Shown piece by piece: positions 25,384 to 35,492 of a stretch of 64,000 bases of DNA. The first letter of the stretch is position 1. Each line of letters opens with the position of its first letter. Under the pieces are notes generated by a model, which worked only from the letters and a program-made list of their open reading frames with translations, searched no databases and was not told where the DNA came from. This DNA is from Phyllobacterium bourgognense (lineage in GTDB: Bacteria; Pseudomonadota; Alphaproteobacteria; Rhizobiales; Rhizobiaceae). The position numbers were made by a program, and so were the translations under genes. Where the stretch lies: the NCBI RefSeq assembly GCF_003337575.1, contig NZ_QPJM01000002.1, forward strand, positions 124,001-188,000, written 5' to 3'.

Positions 25384-27153
25384 CTATACCGCTTTTGTTG
25401 CTTCGATACGGTCCGATTTCTCCGGCTTGGGGTCCTCGAGGTCGAGGATGTGGGCGACGATTCCGCGCGCTATTTCACGTTCACCCATGATGACCGCGTC
25501 CGCGCCAAGATCTTGCAAATGCTGAACCTCCGCATCTGAGTGAGCTCGCGCCAAAATGCTGATGACGGGGTTTGCGGCCCGGGCCTTGACCACAATCTGT
25601 CCGGCTTCAAAAGCGTTCGGAATGGCGATGATCAGTTGACGGGCCTGGGCAAGATTGGCGGCGGCGAGGATATCACCATTGGCTGCGTTGCCGACGATCG
25701 TTTCGATGTTCTCGTCATGCAGTTTCGCTACAGTTTTGTCGGCGTCCTCGATGACGAGAAATGGCTTGCCGACTTCTTTAAGCGCCTCACCGACAAGACT
25801 GCCGACGCGGCCATAGCCAACCAGAACGGCATGGTCAGTAAGTGTGGTCGGGCGGATTTCCACATCGGGCATTTCAACCGCTGCCAAATCTTCGGTAGAT
25901 GGCTCTTCGGTTGGCACACGCTTTTCGAGCCGCGGCTTCAGGTACGTAACGCCTGCAAACACCAATGGGTTGAAGAGTATCGACAGGATGGCACCGCCGA
26001 GAATGAGGTCGCGGCCTTCCTCAGGCAACATGCCCAACCCGACGCCGAGCTCGGCAAGAATGAAAGAGAATTCACCGATTTGCGCCAGGCTTGCAGAAAT
26101 GATCAGGGCAGTACCCGTTGGATAGCCAAAGGCGCGGACGATGAAAAATGCGGCAAGCGACTTTCCAACGACGATGATTGCGAGCGTTGCGAGCAGCGGC
26201 AAGGGATCATTGACGATTGTCATCGGGTCGAACAGCATGCCAACCGAGACGAAAAACAGCACTGCAAAGGCGTCGCGCAAGGGTAGGGATTCCTCTGCTG
26301 CGCGGTGGCTGAGTTCGGATTCGCTCATGATCATGCCGGCGAAGAACGCGCCGAGCGCCAGCGACACGCCGAATAGCTTGGCCGCACCGAAGGCGACGCC
26401 CAATGCGATTGCCAGCACAGCCAAGCGGAAAAGCTCGCGCGATCCGGTATGTGCGATCGCATGCAGGGTCCAGGGGATGACCCTGCGCCCGACGATGAGC
26501 ATGACGGCAACGAAGGCAGCAACCTTGCCAAGTGTCAGTGCTACCACGCCGCCGATGCCAAGATCGAAATATCTGACGATTGGATCGCTCGCGGCCCGAA
26601 CCATATCGCCCGTTTCACTACCGCCATTGATGGCGCCGGCAATAGCCGGCAGCAGGACGAGGGCAAGAACCATGGCAAGGTCTTCGACAATCAACCAGCC
26701 GACAGCGATACGCCCTCGTTCTGTCTCGATCAGCCGCCGCTCCTGCATGGCGCGCAGGAGAACCACGGTACTTGCAACCGAGAGTGCGAGGCCGAAGACA
26801 AAGCCGGCTTGCATGCTCCAGCCGAGAATCCAGGCAAGGCCAGCGCCAAGCAAGGTCGCAACCAAAATCTGCACGATGGCGCCGGGAATTGCGATGGCGC
26901 GAACCGAGAGAAGATCCTTCAAGGAAAAGTGCAGGCCGACGCCAAACATAAGCAGAATGACGCCGATCTCGGCGAGCTCGGAAGCCAACTCCTGATCGGC
27001 GACAAAACCGGGAGTATGCGAGCCGGCCAAAACACCGGCTACGAGATAACCGACAAGGGGAGGAATACGCAGACGATTGGCAATCGCACCGAAAATAAAG
27101 GCCAGAACCAGACCTATGACGATTGTCGCAATCAGCGGCGTTTCATGAGGCAT
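25384..27153 (-). CDS. Kef-type (CPA2) monovalent cation:proton antiporter
   Basis: 589 aa from ATG 27153 (start PHETPLIATIVIGLVLAFIF); a longer start at 27192 is unlikely. Residues about 5-400 are a 12-13-helix Na+/H+ exchanger domain (LVGYLVAGVLAGSHTPGFV, LLMFGVGLHFSLKDL, GWLIVEDLAMVLALVLLPA with the ion-binding Asp). Residues about 415-560 are a TrkA-N/RCK NAD domain (AVLVGYGRVGSLVGEAL). It resembles YbaL/KefB. Likely potassium efflux in exchange for protons, gated by nucleotide. Confidence 0.92.
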   Translation of the reverse strand: MPHETPLIATIVIGLVLAFIFGAIANRLRIPPLVGYLVAGVLAGSHTPGFVADQELASELAEIGVILLMFGVGLHFSLKDLLSVRAIAIPGAIVQILVATLLGAGLAWILGWSMQAGFVFGLALSVASTVVLLRAMQERRLIETERGRIAVGWLIVEDLAMVLALVLLPAIAGAINGGSETGDMVRAASDPIVRYFDLGIGGVVALTLGKVAAFVAVMLIVGRRVIPWTLHAIAHTGSRELFRLAVLAIALGVAFGAAKLFGVSLALGAFFAGMIMSESELSHRAAEESLPLRDAFAVLFFVSVGMLFDPMTIVNDPLPLLATLAIIVVGKSLAAFFIVRAFGYPTGTALIISASLAQIGEFSFILAELGVGLGMLPEEGRDLILGGAILSILFNPLVFAGVTYLKPRLEKRVPTEEPSTEDLAAVEMPDVEIRPTTLTDHAVLVGYGRVGSLVGEALKEVGKPFLVIEDADKTVAKLHDENIETIVGNAANGDILAAANLAQARQLIIAIPNAFEAGQIVVKARAANPVISILARAHSDAEVQHLQDLGADAVIMGEREIARGIVAHILDLEDPKPEKSDRIEATKAV

Positions 27154-27186
27154 AAGTCGGCGTCTCCCTCGTGAGGGTACGCTGTT

Positions 27187-27315
27187 ATTCACGCCATGGC
27201 GGCCTGCAAATGGCAGTTTTCTGTGATCCGGTGCTCACGTACCAAAAGTACGCTCCGCTCCGGTTCTCGAAAACGACCATTTTCGGCTCGCCGTGACCTG
27301 AATCTCAACGCACCC
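27187..27315. repeat. Dispersed imperfect palindromic repeat, copy B
   Basis: The same element as at 13990 (GGCGGCCTGCAAATGGC, core CGTACCAAAAGTACGCTCCG, GGTTCTCGAAAACGACC, ending AATCTCAACGCACCC). It lies between secDF and the antiporter gene. Confidence 0.8.
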
Positions 27316-27410
27316 TGAACTCTGTTACGTGTGATTCATGTCCTGCGAACAGGTGCTGTCGCGGCAGTATTGCGTACCTCCGGTGGCTTGCAAACCGATT
27401 TCGTCGGCTC

Positions 27411-27449
27411 TGCGGCGCAGGAAACGCGATTTTCTCCCTGCGCCGCAAA
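27411..27449. repeat. Perfect inverted repeat downstream of secDF
   Basis: TGCGGCGCAGG and CCTGCGCCGCA form an 11-bp perfect stem with a 15-nt loop, about 30-70 nt past the secDF stop on its strand. No strong T-run, so it is a stable 3' structure or weak terminator for secDF. A small TTAGCG/CGCTAA hairpin lies between it and the stop. Confidence 0.55.
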
Positions 27450-27481
27450 TAGTTAGCGTTGAACGCTAAGTTGGGGACCGA

Positions 27482-30016
27482 TCACCCCTGGACGACCGGC
27501 TTCTCACCCGAGCCGATGCGCGAAGCGTGATTCTTTTCCCACCATGTCCCGAGCAGCAAGAGAATCGGCGCTGCGATGAACAGCGACGAACTTGTGGCGA
27601 TGACTACGCCAAAGAGCATCGGCAGAGCAAAGTTTTCCACGGCCTTGCCGCCCCAGATTGCCATGGGAAGCATGGCAAGGAACACGGTCAGCGAAGTATA
27701 GATACAACGTGCCAACGTCTGGTTGATACTCAGATCGATAATCTGACGCAGCGGCATCTTCTTGTGGATGCGCAAATTCTCGCGCATTCGATCGTAAACC
27801 ACGACCTTGTCGTTGACCGAGTAACCGATGATGGTCAGCAGAGCGGCGATGGCCGTGAGGTTGAAATCGAGCCCCATCAGGGCAAAGAAGCCGACGGTTT
27901 TCGTCGTATCGAGGATCAGAGTGGCAATTGCGCCAAGCGCGAAGTGCCATTCGAACCGCCACCAGATGTAGAGCAACATGGCAAGGCTGGCGAGGGTAAC
28001 GGCCAGGACACCTGATCGTGCAAGCTCCTGACTGACCTTCGGTCCGACGACTTCGGAACTCTCGATCTTCACACCAGGATCAAGCTGCTGAACGGAAGCC
28101 CTGACCTTGGTAACGGCCGCGGTCTGCGCTTCTTCGCCGCCGTCCTGACGCTGGACGCGGATAAGCACCTTGTTGTCGCCGCCGGCCTGCTGGAGGGCGA
28201 CTTCACCGAGACCGAGGCCTTCAAGAGTGGAACGCATCGTGGCGAGGTCTGCGGGTTTGGATGTCGTAACTTCCACCTGGATACCGCCCTTGAAGTCGAT
28301 ACCATAGTTCAGGCCGGGATGGATGAAGAGGATGACCGAAGCGATCGACAGGAAGATAGAAACGCCGATACCGAAGAAGCGCGCGTTCATGAAAGAAATG
28401 TTGGTGTTTTCCGGTACGAGCTTGAAGAGGTGCTCGATACGGATCGTCTTCATCTTCCGACGGCGGACGATTGCCGTCATCATGACACGGACGACGGTGA
28501 CCGCCGTGAACATGGAAACAAGTGCGCCAATGATCATGGTGATGGCGAAGCCACGTATCGGGCCGGTGCCGAAGAGGAACAGCAGTAGCGTCGCGATAAG
28601 ATGCGTGGCCTGCGAGTCGATAATGGTCGAATAGGCAAGCTTGAAGCCGCGATCGACCGCAGCCATCGCGCCAATACCCTTGCGGGCTTCTTCACGGATA
28701 CGTTCGTTGATGAGGATGTTCGCATCAACAGCAAAGCCGATACCGAGGATGATGGCGGCGATGCCGGGGAGGGTCAGTGTCGCTCCAAGCAGGCTCAAAA
28801 TGCCGAACGTGAGAATGACGTTGAGAGCAAGCGCCAGATTGGCGATCAGACCCCAGCCGCTATAGAGGACGAAGATAAATCCGACGACGAGCGCGAAGCC
28901 GATGAGGCCCGTCAGAATGCCCATCTTGATGACGTCGCCACCAAGGTCCGGACCCACGGTACGTTCTTCGATGACGGTCAGCGGCGCCGGCAAAGCGCCA
29001 GCGCGAAGCAGCGCAGCGGTGGTGACCGTATCCTGAACCGTGAAGTTACCAGTAATCTGACCGGAGCCGCCGGTAATCGGGACCTGGATGACGGGAGCCG
29101 TCAGGACCTTGCCGTCTAGCACGATGGCAAAGGGGCGACCGACATTCTGGCTGGTGATATCGGCAAACTGACGCGCACCGACGTTATCGAAGCGGAATGA
29201 AATGATCGGCTGGTTGGTTTGCTGATCGAAGGCGGCGCGGGCATCGGTCAGGCGTTCGCCGCTGAGTGCAACGCGATCTTCAACCGGGTAGGTAATGGCG
29301 GGATCTTTGGCATCCGGCAAAATGGATACGCCGGGAGGCGGCGCATCGCCGGAATTGCGATCTGCAACCATGTGGAAGGTCATCTTGGCGGTGCTGCCGA
29401 GGAGGGCGCGCAACTGGCTCGGGTCCTGCAGACCGGGGAGCTGAACGACGATACGATCGGAACCGACGCGCTGGATGGAGGGCTCGGCAACGCCGACCTG
29501 ATCAACGCGGCGACGGACGATTTCCAGACTTTGCGTTAATGCATTGTCGAGCTTGTCCTTCATTCCGGCTTCAGTCAGCGTCAGGCGTATCTGGTTGCCG
29601 TTCGTGTTGATATCGATGTCACTGACAGGTGCCGCAAACCCGACTTGCGCGACTTGAGTGCTCAGATCGCGTAGGGCTGCAACTGCTGCATCGCTTTGTG
29701 TCGCATCTGCCAGCGTTACGATGACACTATCACCCGCGACACGGACAGATTGTGGCTGGATTTTCGCCGTGCGCAGATGACCGCGCGTATCGTCGAGAAT
29801 TGAGCGCATGCGGTCTTTTTTTAGTGCTGCCGCATCGACTTCCAGCACGAGATAGGAACCGCCGCGAAGGTCGAGGCCCAAGGCGACCTGTTTCTTGGGG
29901 AACCAGCTTGGCATAGCTTCGAGCTGTGCCTTGGTGAAAGCATTAGGAAGGGCGAGGACAATACCCGCCAGGATAATAGCAATGTAGGTCCAAAGGACCC
30001 ATCTCGACGTACGCAT
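27482..30016 (-). CDS. secDF: Fused protein translocase subunit SecDF
   Basis: 844 aa, a SecD-SecF fusion. SecD part (about 1-520): TM1 VLWTYIAIILAGIVLALP, D1 motif QVALGLDLRGGSYLVLEVD, large periplasmic P1 domain, then LALNVILTFGILSLLGATLTLPGIAAIILGIGFAVDANILINERIREE. SecF part (about 550-844): GLNYGIDFKGGIQVEV and GYSVNDKVVVYDRMRENLR. It uses the proton gradient to pull preproteins across the inner membrane after SecYEG/SecA. Fused forms are common in several bacterial groups including rhizobia. Confidence 0.96.
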   Translation of the reverse strand: MRTSRWVLWTYIAIILAGIVLALPNAFTKAQLEAMPSWFPKKQVALGLDLRGGSYLVLEVDAAALKKDRMRSILDDTRGHLRTAKIQPQSVRVAGDSVIVTLADATQSDAAVAALRDLSTQVAQVGFAAPVSDIDINTNGNQIRLTLTEAGMKDKLDNALTQSLEIVRRRVDQVGVAEPSIQRVGSDRIVVQLPGLQDPSQLRALLGSTAKMTFHMVADRNSGDAPPPGVSILPDAKDPAITYPVEDRVALSGERLTDARAAFDQQTNQPIISFRFDNVGARQFADITSQNVGRPFAIVLDGKVLTAPVIQVPITGGSGQITGNFTVQDTVTTAALLRAGALPAPLTVIEERTVGPDLGGDVIKMGILTGLIGFALVVGFIFVLYSGWGLIANLALALNVILTFGILSLLGATLTLPGIAAIILGIGFAVDANILINERIREEARKGIGAMAAVDRGFKLAYSTIIDSQATHLIATLLLFLFGTGPIRGFAITMIIGALVSMFTAVTVVRVMMTAIVRRRKMKTIRIEHLFKLVPENTNISFMNARFFGIGVSIFLSIASVILFIHPGLNYGIDFKGGIQVEVTTSKPADLATMRSTLEGLGLGEVALQQAGGDNKVLIRVQRQDGGEEAQTAAVTKVRASVQQLDPGVKIESSEVVGPKVSQELARSGVLAVTLASLAMLLYIWWRFEWHFALGAIATLILDTTKTVGFFALMGLDFNLTAIAALLTIIGYSVNDKVVVYDRMRENLRIHKKMPLRQIIDLSINQTLARCIYTSLTVFLAMLPMAIWGGKAVENFALPMLFGVVIATSSSLFIAAPILLLLGTWWEKNHASRIGSGEKPVVQG

Positions 30017-30126
30017 ATCTTAAATTCCGTTATGGAGTGCGGGCGCGCTGCCGAGAACTGATCTACGAGTTTGCCTGGCGGCCGCCGGAGTTTGTTTTCG
30101 TCGTTTCCCTATTGGAAACGGTGATG

Positions 30127-30555
30127 TCAAGCCGCGCTCGCCGGGGGAGCGCGGGCGTGGAAAACAGAATTGCAGTTTAGCGCCGGAGTGGTTCCGGACT
30201 GAACCGAAATGACGCTTTTCCCGTTCGCGATAACAAACGCATGCCCTTGAGGCACCAACGCAGCCAGTGAGCTGCTATCGGACCCGAGCCCACTTTTGAT
30301 CTTCAGGTGTAAAGCTTCAAGCGCGGCGACGCGCATCGGGCTCTGCACGGGGGTGGACTGATTGTTGGCTTCGTGAGCCAAGCGCGTTTCATTGCGCGTT
30401 GGCGTACCGGCATCCTTTGCCGCAATATTGGTCTCCGCACCGGTCACATACACTGTGCCCAGAGCGGCGCTGATCGTGGATACAAGCCAGAAAATAGAAA
30501 TCAGGAACGGAGCAGCGCTTCGCTTTCCTTTTTTGCTATTTCCGTGAACGCTCAT
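30127..30555 (-). CDS. Hypothetical membrane-anchored protein, 142 aa
   Basis: From ATG 30555 (preceded by ACAGGAT) the protein has a positive N-terminus, one hydrophobic segment (APFLISIFWLVSTISAALGTVYV, residues about 15-37) and a periplasmic remainder that is Ala/Ser/Thr rich with VSVQSGTTPALNCNSVFHARA near the end. A 27-residue longer start at 30636 is possible. No family recognised. It lies upstream of secDF on the same strand with a 110-bp gap. Confidence 0.5.
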   Translation of the reverse strand: MSVHGNSKKGKRSAAPFLISIFWLVSTISAALGTVYVTGAETNIAAKDAGTPTRNETRLAHEANNQSTPVQSPMRVAALEALHLKIKSGLGSDSSSLAALVPQGHAFVIANGKSVISVQSGTTPALNCNSVFHARAPPASAA

Positions 30556-30755
30556 CCTGTCATCCAATATCAATACGTCGCGGCGCAAAGCGCCTTCGCT
30601 GCGACTCTCTTTATGAAGTCTGAAAGCGTGAGTCACTCAAAATCGTCGCGTTTCGCCACCAATGGCTGGAAAATATGTCGTTTTGCAGGAACCGGGTGGA
30701 ACGAAATGGCCAAGTTGTCCACTTTGCTGAAGATTAGTTCGAAATGGAGGTCATC

Positions 30756-31466
30756 ATGGCTGACGCAATCAGCAGCACATCGACCATTCGATGGGATACG
30801 ATAGAAGCGGAACTGGACAATTTCGGCTGCGCCATTTTGAAGGCGGTTTTGTCGAAGGCACAATGCGAAGGATTGGCCGAAGGTTATCCGGACGATAAGC
30901 AATTTCGCAAACGTATCGTCATGGCGCGGCATGGGTTTGGCCGGGGTGAGTACAAGTACTTCAGCTACCCTCTGCCCGATATCGTTAGTGACCTGCGCCA
31001 ATCGCTCTATCCTCCCTTGGCCAGCATAGCCAATCGCTGGAACGAGTTGATGGGCATCACTGCGCGCTATCCGGACAAGCATCAGGCATTCATCGAGCGG
31101 TGCCACGCCGCCGGGCAGAATCGTCCAACACCGTTGCTGCTGGAATATCGCGAGGGCGACTACAATTGCCTGCATCAGGACATCTACGGAGAGCATGTGT
31201 TTCCGCTGCAGGTGGCGTTTTTGCTGTCGAAAGCCGGGGAGGATTTCACTGGTGGCGAGTTCGTCCTGACGGAACAGCGTCCGCGTATGCAATCCCGAGT
31301 GGAGATCGTACCGCTAAGGCAGGGTGACGCGGTGATTTTCCCGGTCAGCCAGCGTCCGGTGAAGGGTACACGCGGCTACTATCGCGTGAATATGCGCCAC
31401 GGCGTCAGCCGCCTGCGCAGCGGAAAACGCCATACGCTAGGCATTATCTTCCACGATTCTCAATAG
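30756..31466 (+). CDS. 2OG-Fe(II) oxygenase family protein
   Basis: 236 aa from ATG 30756 (GGAGG 5 nt before). The double-stranded beta-helix core shows YNCLHQDIYGEHVFPLQVAFLL, giving the HxD iron ligands, and RVNMRHGVSRLRSGKRHTLGIIFHD with the distal His and the Arg that grips 2-oxoglutarate. GGEFVLTEQRPRMQSR and QGDAVIFP are also typical. It should hydroxylate or demethylate an unknown substrate in the cytosol; an AlkB-like repair role cannot be excluded. Alone in its transcription unit. Confidence 0.85.
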   Translation: MADAISSTSTIRWDTIEAELDNFGCAILKAVLSKAQCEGLAEGYPDDKQFRKRIVMARHGFGRGEYKYFSYPLPDIVSDLRQSLYPPLASIANRWNELMGITARYPDKHQAFIERCHAAGQNRPTPLLLEYREGDYNCLHQDIYGEHVFPLQVAFLLSKAGEDFTGGEFVLTEQRPRMQSRVEIVPLRQGDAVIFPVSQRPVKGTRGYYRVNMRHGVSRLRSGKRHTLGIIFHDSQ

Positions 31467-31481
31467 TTGCATCATGATTCG

Positions 31482-31607
31482 GGCCAGGACGGTCTGCAAA
31501 TGGCGGTTTTTTTGCGCTTCGGTGCTCATGAACCCAAAAGTTCACTCCGCTCCGATTCTCGAAAATCACCATTTTCGACGCGCCCTGATCCGAATCTCAG
31601 CGCACCT
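31482..31607. repeat. Dispersed imperfect palindromic repeat, copy C
   Basis: The same family as copies A and B (GGACGGTCTGCAAATGGCGG, CTCCGCTCCGATTCTCGAAAA, AATCTCAGCGCACC), slightly diverged in the core (TGAACCCAAAAGTTCA). Between the oxygenase gene and puuD. Confidence 0.78.
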
Positions 31608-31675
31608 TTTGTCTCTCCAGTTGCGTCGGTTAGTGAAGAACAGCATTGTAGCCTCAAATTTCAAATGGGGCCTCA

Positions 31676-32905
31676 ATGGATTATCTGATTTTCTGGGAAT
31701 GGCTGAGTTTCGCTGCGCGGTGGCTGCATGTGATCACGGCAATCGCCTGGATCGGCTCATCTTTCTATTTCATCGCTCTCGATCTTGGATTACGGAGGCA
31801 CGCAAGTCTCCCGCAGGGCGTCAATGGCGAGGAGTGGCAGGTCCATGGGGGCGGGTTCTACCACATCCAGAAATACATGATCGCGCCGCCTCATATGCCG
31901 GAACACCTCATCTGGTTCAAATGGGAATCCTATTTCACCTGGCTGTCCGGATTCATGCTGCTCTGCATCGTCTACTATGGTAGCGCCGACCTATTTCTGA
32001 TTGACCGCAATGTGCTCGATGTTTCGACACCTGTGGCTGTCCTGATCTCGCTCGCGTCGATTTCCATCGGCTGGTTGATTTACGACCTTCTCTGCAAGTC
32101 TCCGCTCGAGTCCAATGATACCCTGCTGATGCTCATTCTCTATGGCGTGATCGTATTCATGGCGTGGGGTTATACGCATCTGTTTACTGGACGTGCCGCA
32201 CTCCTGCACCTCGGCGCATTCACCGCGACGATCATGACCGGCAACGTGTTTTTGCTGATCATCCCAAACCAAAAAAAGGTCGTTGCCGATCTGATCGCGG
32301 GCAAGACACCCGATCCCAGGCTCGGCAAACAGGCCAAGCAGCGCTCTACGCACAACAACTATCTGACGCTTCCGGTCATCTTCCTGATGCTGTCGAACCA
32401 TTATCCGCTTGCGACGTCCACCGAGTTCAACTGGATAATTGCCGCGCTGATATTCATCATCGGTGTGCTCATCCGGCATTATTTCAATTCGAGACATGCA
32501 GGAACGGGCAATCCGCATTGGACATGGCTTGCCAGCGCAATTTTGTTTATGGTTATCATATGGTTGTCGACGGTTCCTAAGATCCTGACAGGGGAGGAGA
32601 AAGTTTCCAGCGCTGTTGCGCCCTTCCTGGCTGCGCAGGATTTCGGGCAGGTTCGCGACACCGTGTTGGGACGTTGTTCGATGTGTCATGCAGCGGAACC
32701 ATCGTGGGAGGGCATCATGCTGCCACCAAAGGGTATTCGCCTCGATACGGATGACTTGATCGCCGCCAACGCGAGCCAGATCTATATTCAGGCCGGAGCG
32801 AGCCATGCCATGCCGCCTGGCAACCTGACGCATATCACCGATGACGAGCGCGCGCTGATCGTCGCGTGGTATCGCGGTGCGACGACGGGGAAAGCAAAGC
32901 CATGA
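31676..32905 (+). CDS. puuD: Membrane urate oxidase PuuD with cytochrome c domain
   Basis: 409 aa. Residues about 1-290 hold eight to nine membrane segments (WLHVITAIAWIGSSFYFIALDLGLRR start, VHGGGFYHIQKYMIAPPHMPEHLIWFKWE, the urate hydroxylase signature). The C-terminal 100 residues are a cytochrome c domain with haem motif CSMCH and a methionine ligand probably in HAMPPGN. It oxidises urate to 5-hydroxyisourate at the inner membrane and passes electrons to the respiratory chain. Its stop overlaps guaD by 4 bp (ATGA), so both work in purine breakdown. Confidence 0.93.
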   Translation: MDYLIFWEWLSFAARWLHVITAIAWIGSSFYFIALDLGLRRHASLPQGVNGEEWQVHGGGFYHIQKYMIAPPHMPEHLIWFKWESYFTWLSGFMLLCIVYYGSADLFLIDRNVLDVSTPVAVLISLASISIGWLIYDLLCKSPLESNDTLLMLILYGVIVFMAWGYTHLFTGRAALLHLGAFTATIMTGNVFLLIIPNQKKVVADLIAGKTPDPRLGKQAKQRSTHNNYLTLPVIFLMLSNHYPLATSTEFNWIIAALIFIIGVLIRHYFNSRHAGTGNPHWTWLASAILFMVIIWLSTVPKILTGEEKVSSAVAPFLAAQDFGQVRDTVLGRCSMCHAAEPSWEGIMLPPKGIRLDTDDLIAANASQIYIQAGASHAMPPGNLTHITDDERALIVAWYRGATTGKAKP

Positions 32906-34209
32906 CAGAAGTATTGCTGCGCGGCCGCATCCTGAGCTTTCACGACGAGCCACTAAACGGCGAGGCAAGCACCGACACATTCACCTATCTTGAGGACGGC
33001 GGACTTCTCATTCGCGACGGCAAAATCACTGCGATAGATGACTATGCAAAGTTGCGGGCGGGCGACGGCCGCAACGTCGAAGTCATCGATCATCATCCGC
33101 ATCTAATCATGCCGGGCTTCATCGACTGTCATATTCATTATCCGCAGATGCAGGTGGTTGGCTCCTATGCGGGCGCGCTGATGGAGTGGCTCGAGAAATA
33201 TACCTTTGTCGAAGAGCAAAAATTCTCCAATCAAGGTCATCCGGACAAGATCGGCTCCGCGTTTTTCGATGAGCTGATCCGCCACGGTACCACAACGGCT
33301 GCAGCATATTGCTCCGTGCACAAAGCCTCGGTGCATGCATTCTATACGGAGGCGCACCGGCGCAATATGCGCATGATCGCCGGCAAGGTGATGATGGACC
33401 GCAACGCACCGCCGGGTCTGCTTGATACGCCACAATCGGGCTATGATGACAGCAAGGCGCTCATCGCGGACTGGCATGGCAAGGGACGTCAGCTCTATGC
33501 AATCACGCCACGTTTTGCTCCGACCTCCTCACCAGAGCAATTGGAAATGAGTGGCACGCTGGCGCGCGAGTTTCCGGATATGCACATACAGACGCACCTT
33601 TCTGAAAACACTGCCGAAATTGCCTTCGTTGCCGAACTGTTCCCCTGGAGCAGGGATTACACGAATGTTTACGAGCACTACGAACTGTTGGGGCCAAAGA
33701 CACTGCTTGGCCATTGTATCCATTTGACCGATGCCGAGTTGAGCACGATTGCCAATAGCGGATCGGTTGCCGTCTTTTGCCCGACTTCGAATTTATTCAT
33801 AGGCAGTGGGCTGTTCGATCTGGCTCGACTTCGGGCATCACACGTACGCAACGCAATCGCGACGGATATTGGCGGCGGTACGTCCTACTCAATGCTGCGT
33901 ACTCTGGATGAAGGCTATAAGATTCTGAATATACAGGGCCAGCGTTATCATCCACTCCGGTCTTTTTATCAGGCAACCCTAGGCAACGCGCGAGCTCTTG
34001 CGCTGCAGGGTATTATCGGCTCGTTCGTGACAGGTGCGGAAGCTGACTGCATCGTTCTGGATGCCCGCGCCACACCCGCTATGCGCGTTCGTATGGAAAC
34101 AGTCGAAACACTGGTGGAAGAACTCATGCTGATGCAGACCATGGGCGATGATCGAACAATCGCCGAGGTTTACATCGCCGGTGTCGCAGCCAAGAGCACT
34201 TTGAACTAG
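32902..34209 (+). CDS. guaD: Guanine deaminase
   Basis: 435 aa from ATG 32902, overlapping puuD. MPGFIDCHIHYPQMQVVGSYAG gives the metal HxH and guanine-binding region, HIQTHLSEN the third His, LLGHCIHLTDAE the fourth, and ATDIGGGTSYSMLRTLDEGY the metal-binding Asp. This is the amidohydrolase-type guanine deaminase that converts guanine to xanthine and ammonia, feeding xanthine to urate for PuuD. Confidence 0.95.
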   Translation: MTEVLLRGRILSFHDEPLNGEASTDTFTYLEDGGLLIRDGKITAIDDYAKLRAGDGRNVEVIDHHPHLIMPGFIDCHIHYPQMQVVGSYAGALMEWLEKYTFVEEQKFSNQGHPDKIGSAFFDELIRHGTTTAAAYCSVHKASVHAFYTEAHRRNMRMIAGKVMMDRNAPPGLLDTPQSGYDDSKALIADWHGKGRQLYAITPRFAPTSSPEQLEMSGTLAREFPDMHIQTHLSENTAEIAFVAELFPWSRDYTNVYEHYELLGPKTLLGHCIHLTDAELSTIANSGSVAVFCPTSNLFIGSGLFDLARLRASHVRNAIATDIGGGTSYSMLRTLDEGYKILNIQGQRYHPLRSFYQATLGNARALALQGIIGSFVTGAEADCIVLDARATPAMRVRMETVETLVEELMLMQTMGDDRTIAEVYIAGVAAKSTLN

Positions 34210-34278
34210 CGGACGAAAAGGAACCAAAGGGCACATTCGGCCGTTCGGCTCGACCATGTCTCGTCCCCGGAACCTTTC

Positions 34279-35490
34279 ATGACAACACAGCATCGGAATC
34301 TGCGATCCGGCCAGCCCATCTGGCTCAGCCGACGGGCCTCTGACGTCGAGTTCAACCTGCTACTTGAGGATATTACAATCGACATCGCGATTGTTGGCGC
34401 GGGCATAAGTGGCTCTTTGATGGCGGAAAGCTTGAGTGAAGCCGGGTATTCGGTTGCGATTTTTGACAGACGAAAGCCCGTGACCGGTTCAACGCCTGCA
34501 AGCACTGCACTGCTACAATTCGAGATCGACACACCTTTGCATCACTTAGCGCAAAAGATTGGCCGGAATGATGCCGAGCGCGCTTGGCGGCGATCGAAAC
34601 TTGCGGTTGATGCCCTGCGCGAAAGGACCCATGAGCTTGGCATACACTGCGAGATGCAAGATAGAGATTCGCTCTACCTTGCAGGCGATCTTCTCGACGA
34701 GGAGGGCTTGCAGAAAGAATTGTTGGTTCGTCGCCGGGCGGGCTTTGAAACAAGACTACTGCAGCATGACGAACTAAAAAACAGGTTTCACATTGATCGC
34801 CCGGCGGCATTGATGAATTTCGATAATATTGAAGCCAATCCGCGTAAACTGGCACTTGGTTATCTGAACGTCGCAATCTCGCGTGGCGCCAAGATCTTCG
34901 CACCGGTCGAGATCGTATCGGTTGAACCAAGGTCGCGCGATGTAATCGCGGCGACAAGGGAGGGGCGGAAAATACGCTGTAAATATCTGGTGTCCACAAC
35001 GGGCTATGAAATACCCGAGCAAGTGCCGCAGAAAGGACACCAGATCATTTCTACCTGGGCGCTCGCAACACCACCACAAAAGCAAAAACTATGGCCCGAA
35101 CAATGCCTGATCTGGGAAGCGTCGGACCCCTATCTCTATATGCGCACGACTCAAGACGGGCGTATCATCGTCGGTGGCGAGGATGAGGAATTCGAGGATG
35201 ACGAAAAACGCGACGAGAAATTGCCAGCAAAGACCAAGGCAATCCTGGCAAAGCTCAAAAAGTTGTTTCCGCAGGTTACCGCCAAAGCAGATTACGCCTG
35301 GACTGGAAGCTTTGGCTCAAGCACAACGGGTTTGCCAACAATTGGCGCCATCCCAAAAATGGATCGATGCTTTGCCGTACTCGGTTATGGAGGGAATGGC
35401 ATCACATTTTCGATGGTCGCGGCGCAGCTTGTTCGCGGGCTGATAACCCGGACGGGCGATCCGGACGAAGATCTGTTCGCTTTCAAATAA
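34279..35490 (+). CDS. FAD-dependent oxidoreductase, DAO family
   Basis: 403 aa. FAD motif IDIAIVGAGISGSLMAESLSEAG at about residues 33-55, STPASTALLQFEIDTPLHHL, then C-terminal WTGSFGSSTTGLPTIGAIP and LGYGGNGITFSMVAAQLV, where the family closes over FAD. It belongs with PuuB/OrdL-like and sarcosine-oxidase-like amine oxidases but is not SoxB. It starts 69 bp after guaD on the same strand; it faces soxG end to end with 2 bp between. The substrate is unknown. Confidence 0.85.
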   Translation: MTTQHRNLRSGQPIWLSRRASDVEFNLLLEDITIDIAIVGAGISGSLMAESLSEAGYSVAIFDRRKPVTGSTPASTALLQFEIDTPLHHLAQKIGRNDAERAWRRSKLAVDALRERTHELGIHCEMQDRDSLYLAGDLLDEEGLQKELLVRRRAGFETRLLQHDELKNRFHIDRPAALMNFDNIEANPRKLALGYLNVAISRGAKIFAPVEIVSVEPRSRDVIAATREGRKIRCKYLVSTTGYEIPEQVPQKGHQIISTWALATPPQKQKLWPEQCLIWEASDPYLYMRTTQDGRIIVGGEDEEFEDDEKRDEKLPAKTKAILAKLKKLFPQVTAKADYAWTGSFGSSTTGLPTIGAIPKMDRCFAVLGYGGNGITFSMVAAQLVRGLITRTGDPDEDLFAFK

Positions 35491-35492
35491 TT

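Noticed and set aside
34279-35490. DAO-family oxidoreductase as the missing SoxB
   Set aside because: Opposite strand to soxDAG, lacks the usual SoxB N-terminus and reads closer to PuuB/OrdL-like proteins; kept as an unassigned oxidoreductase.
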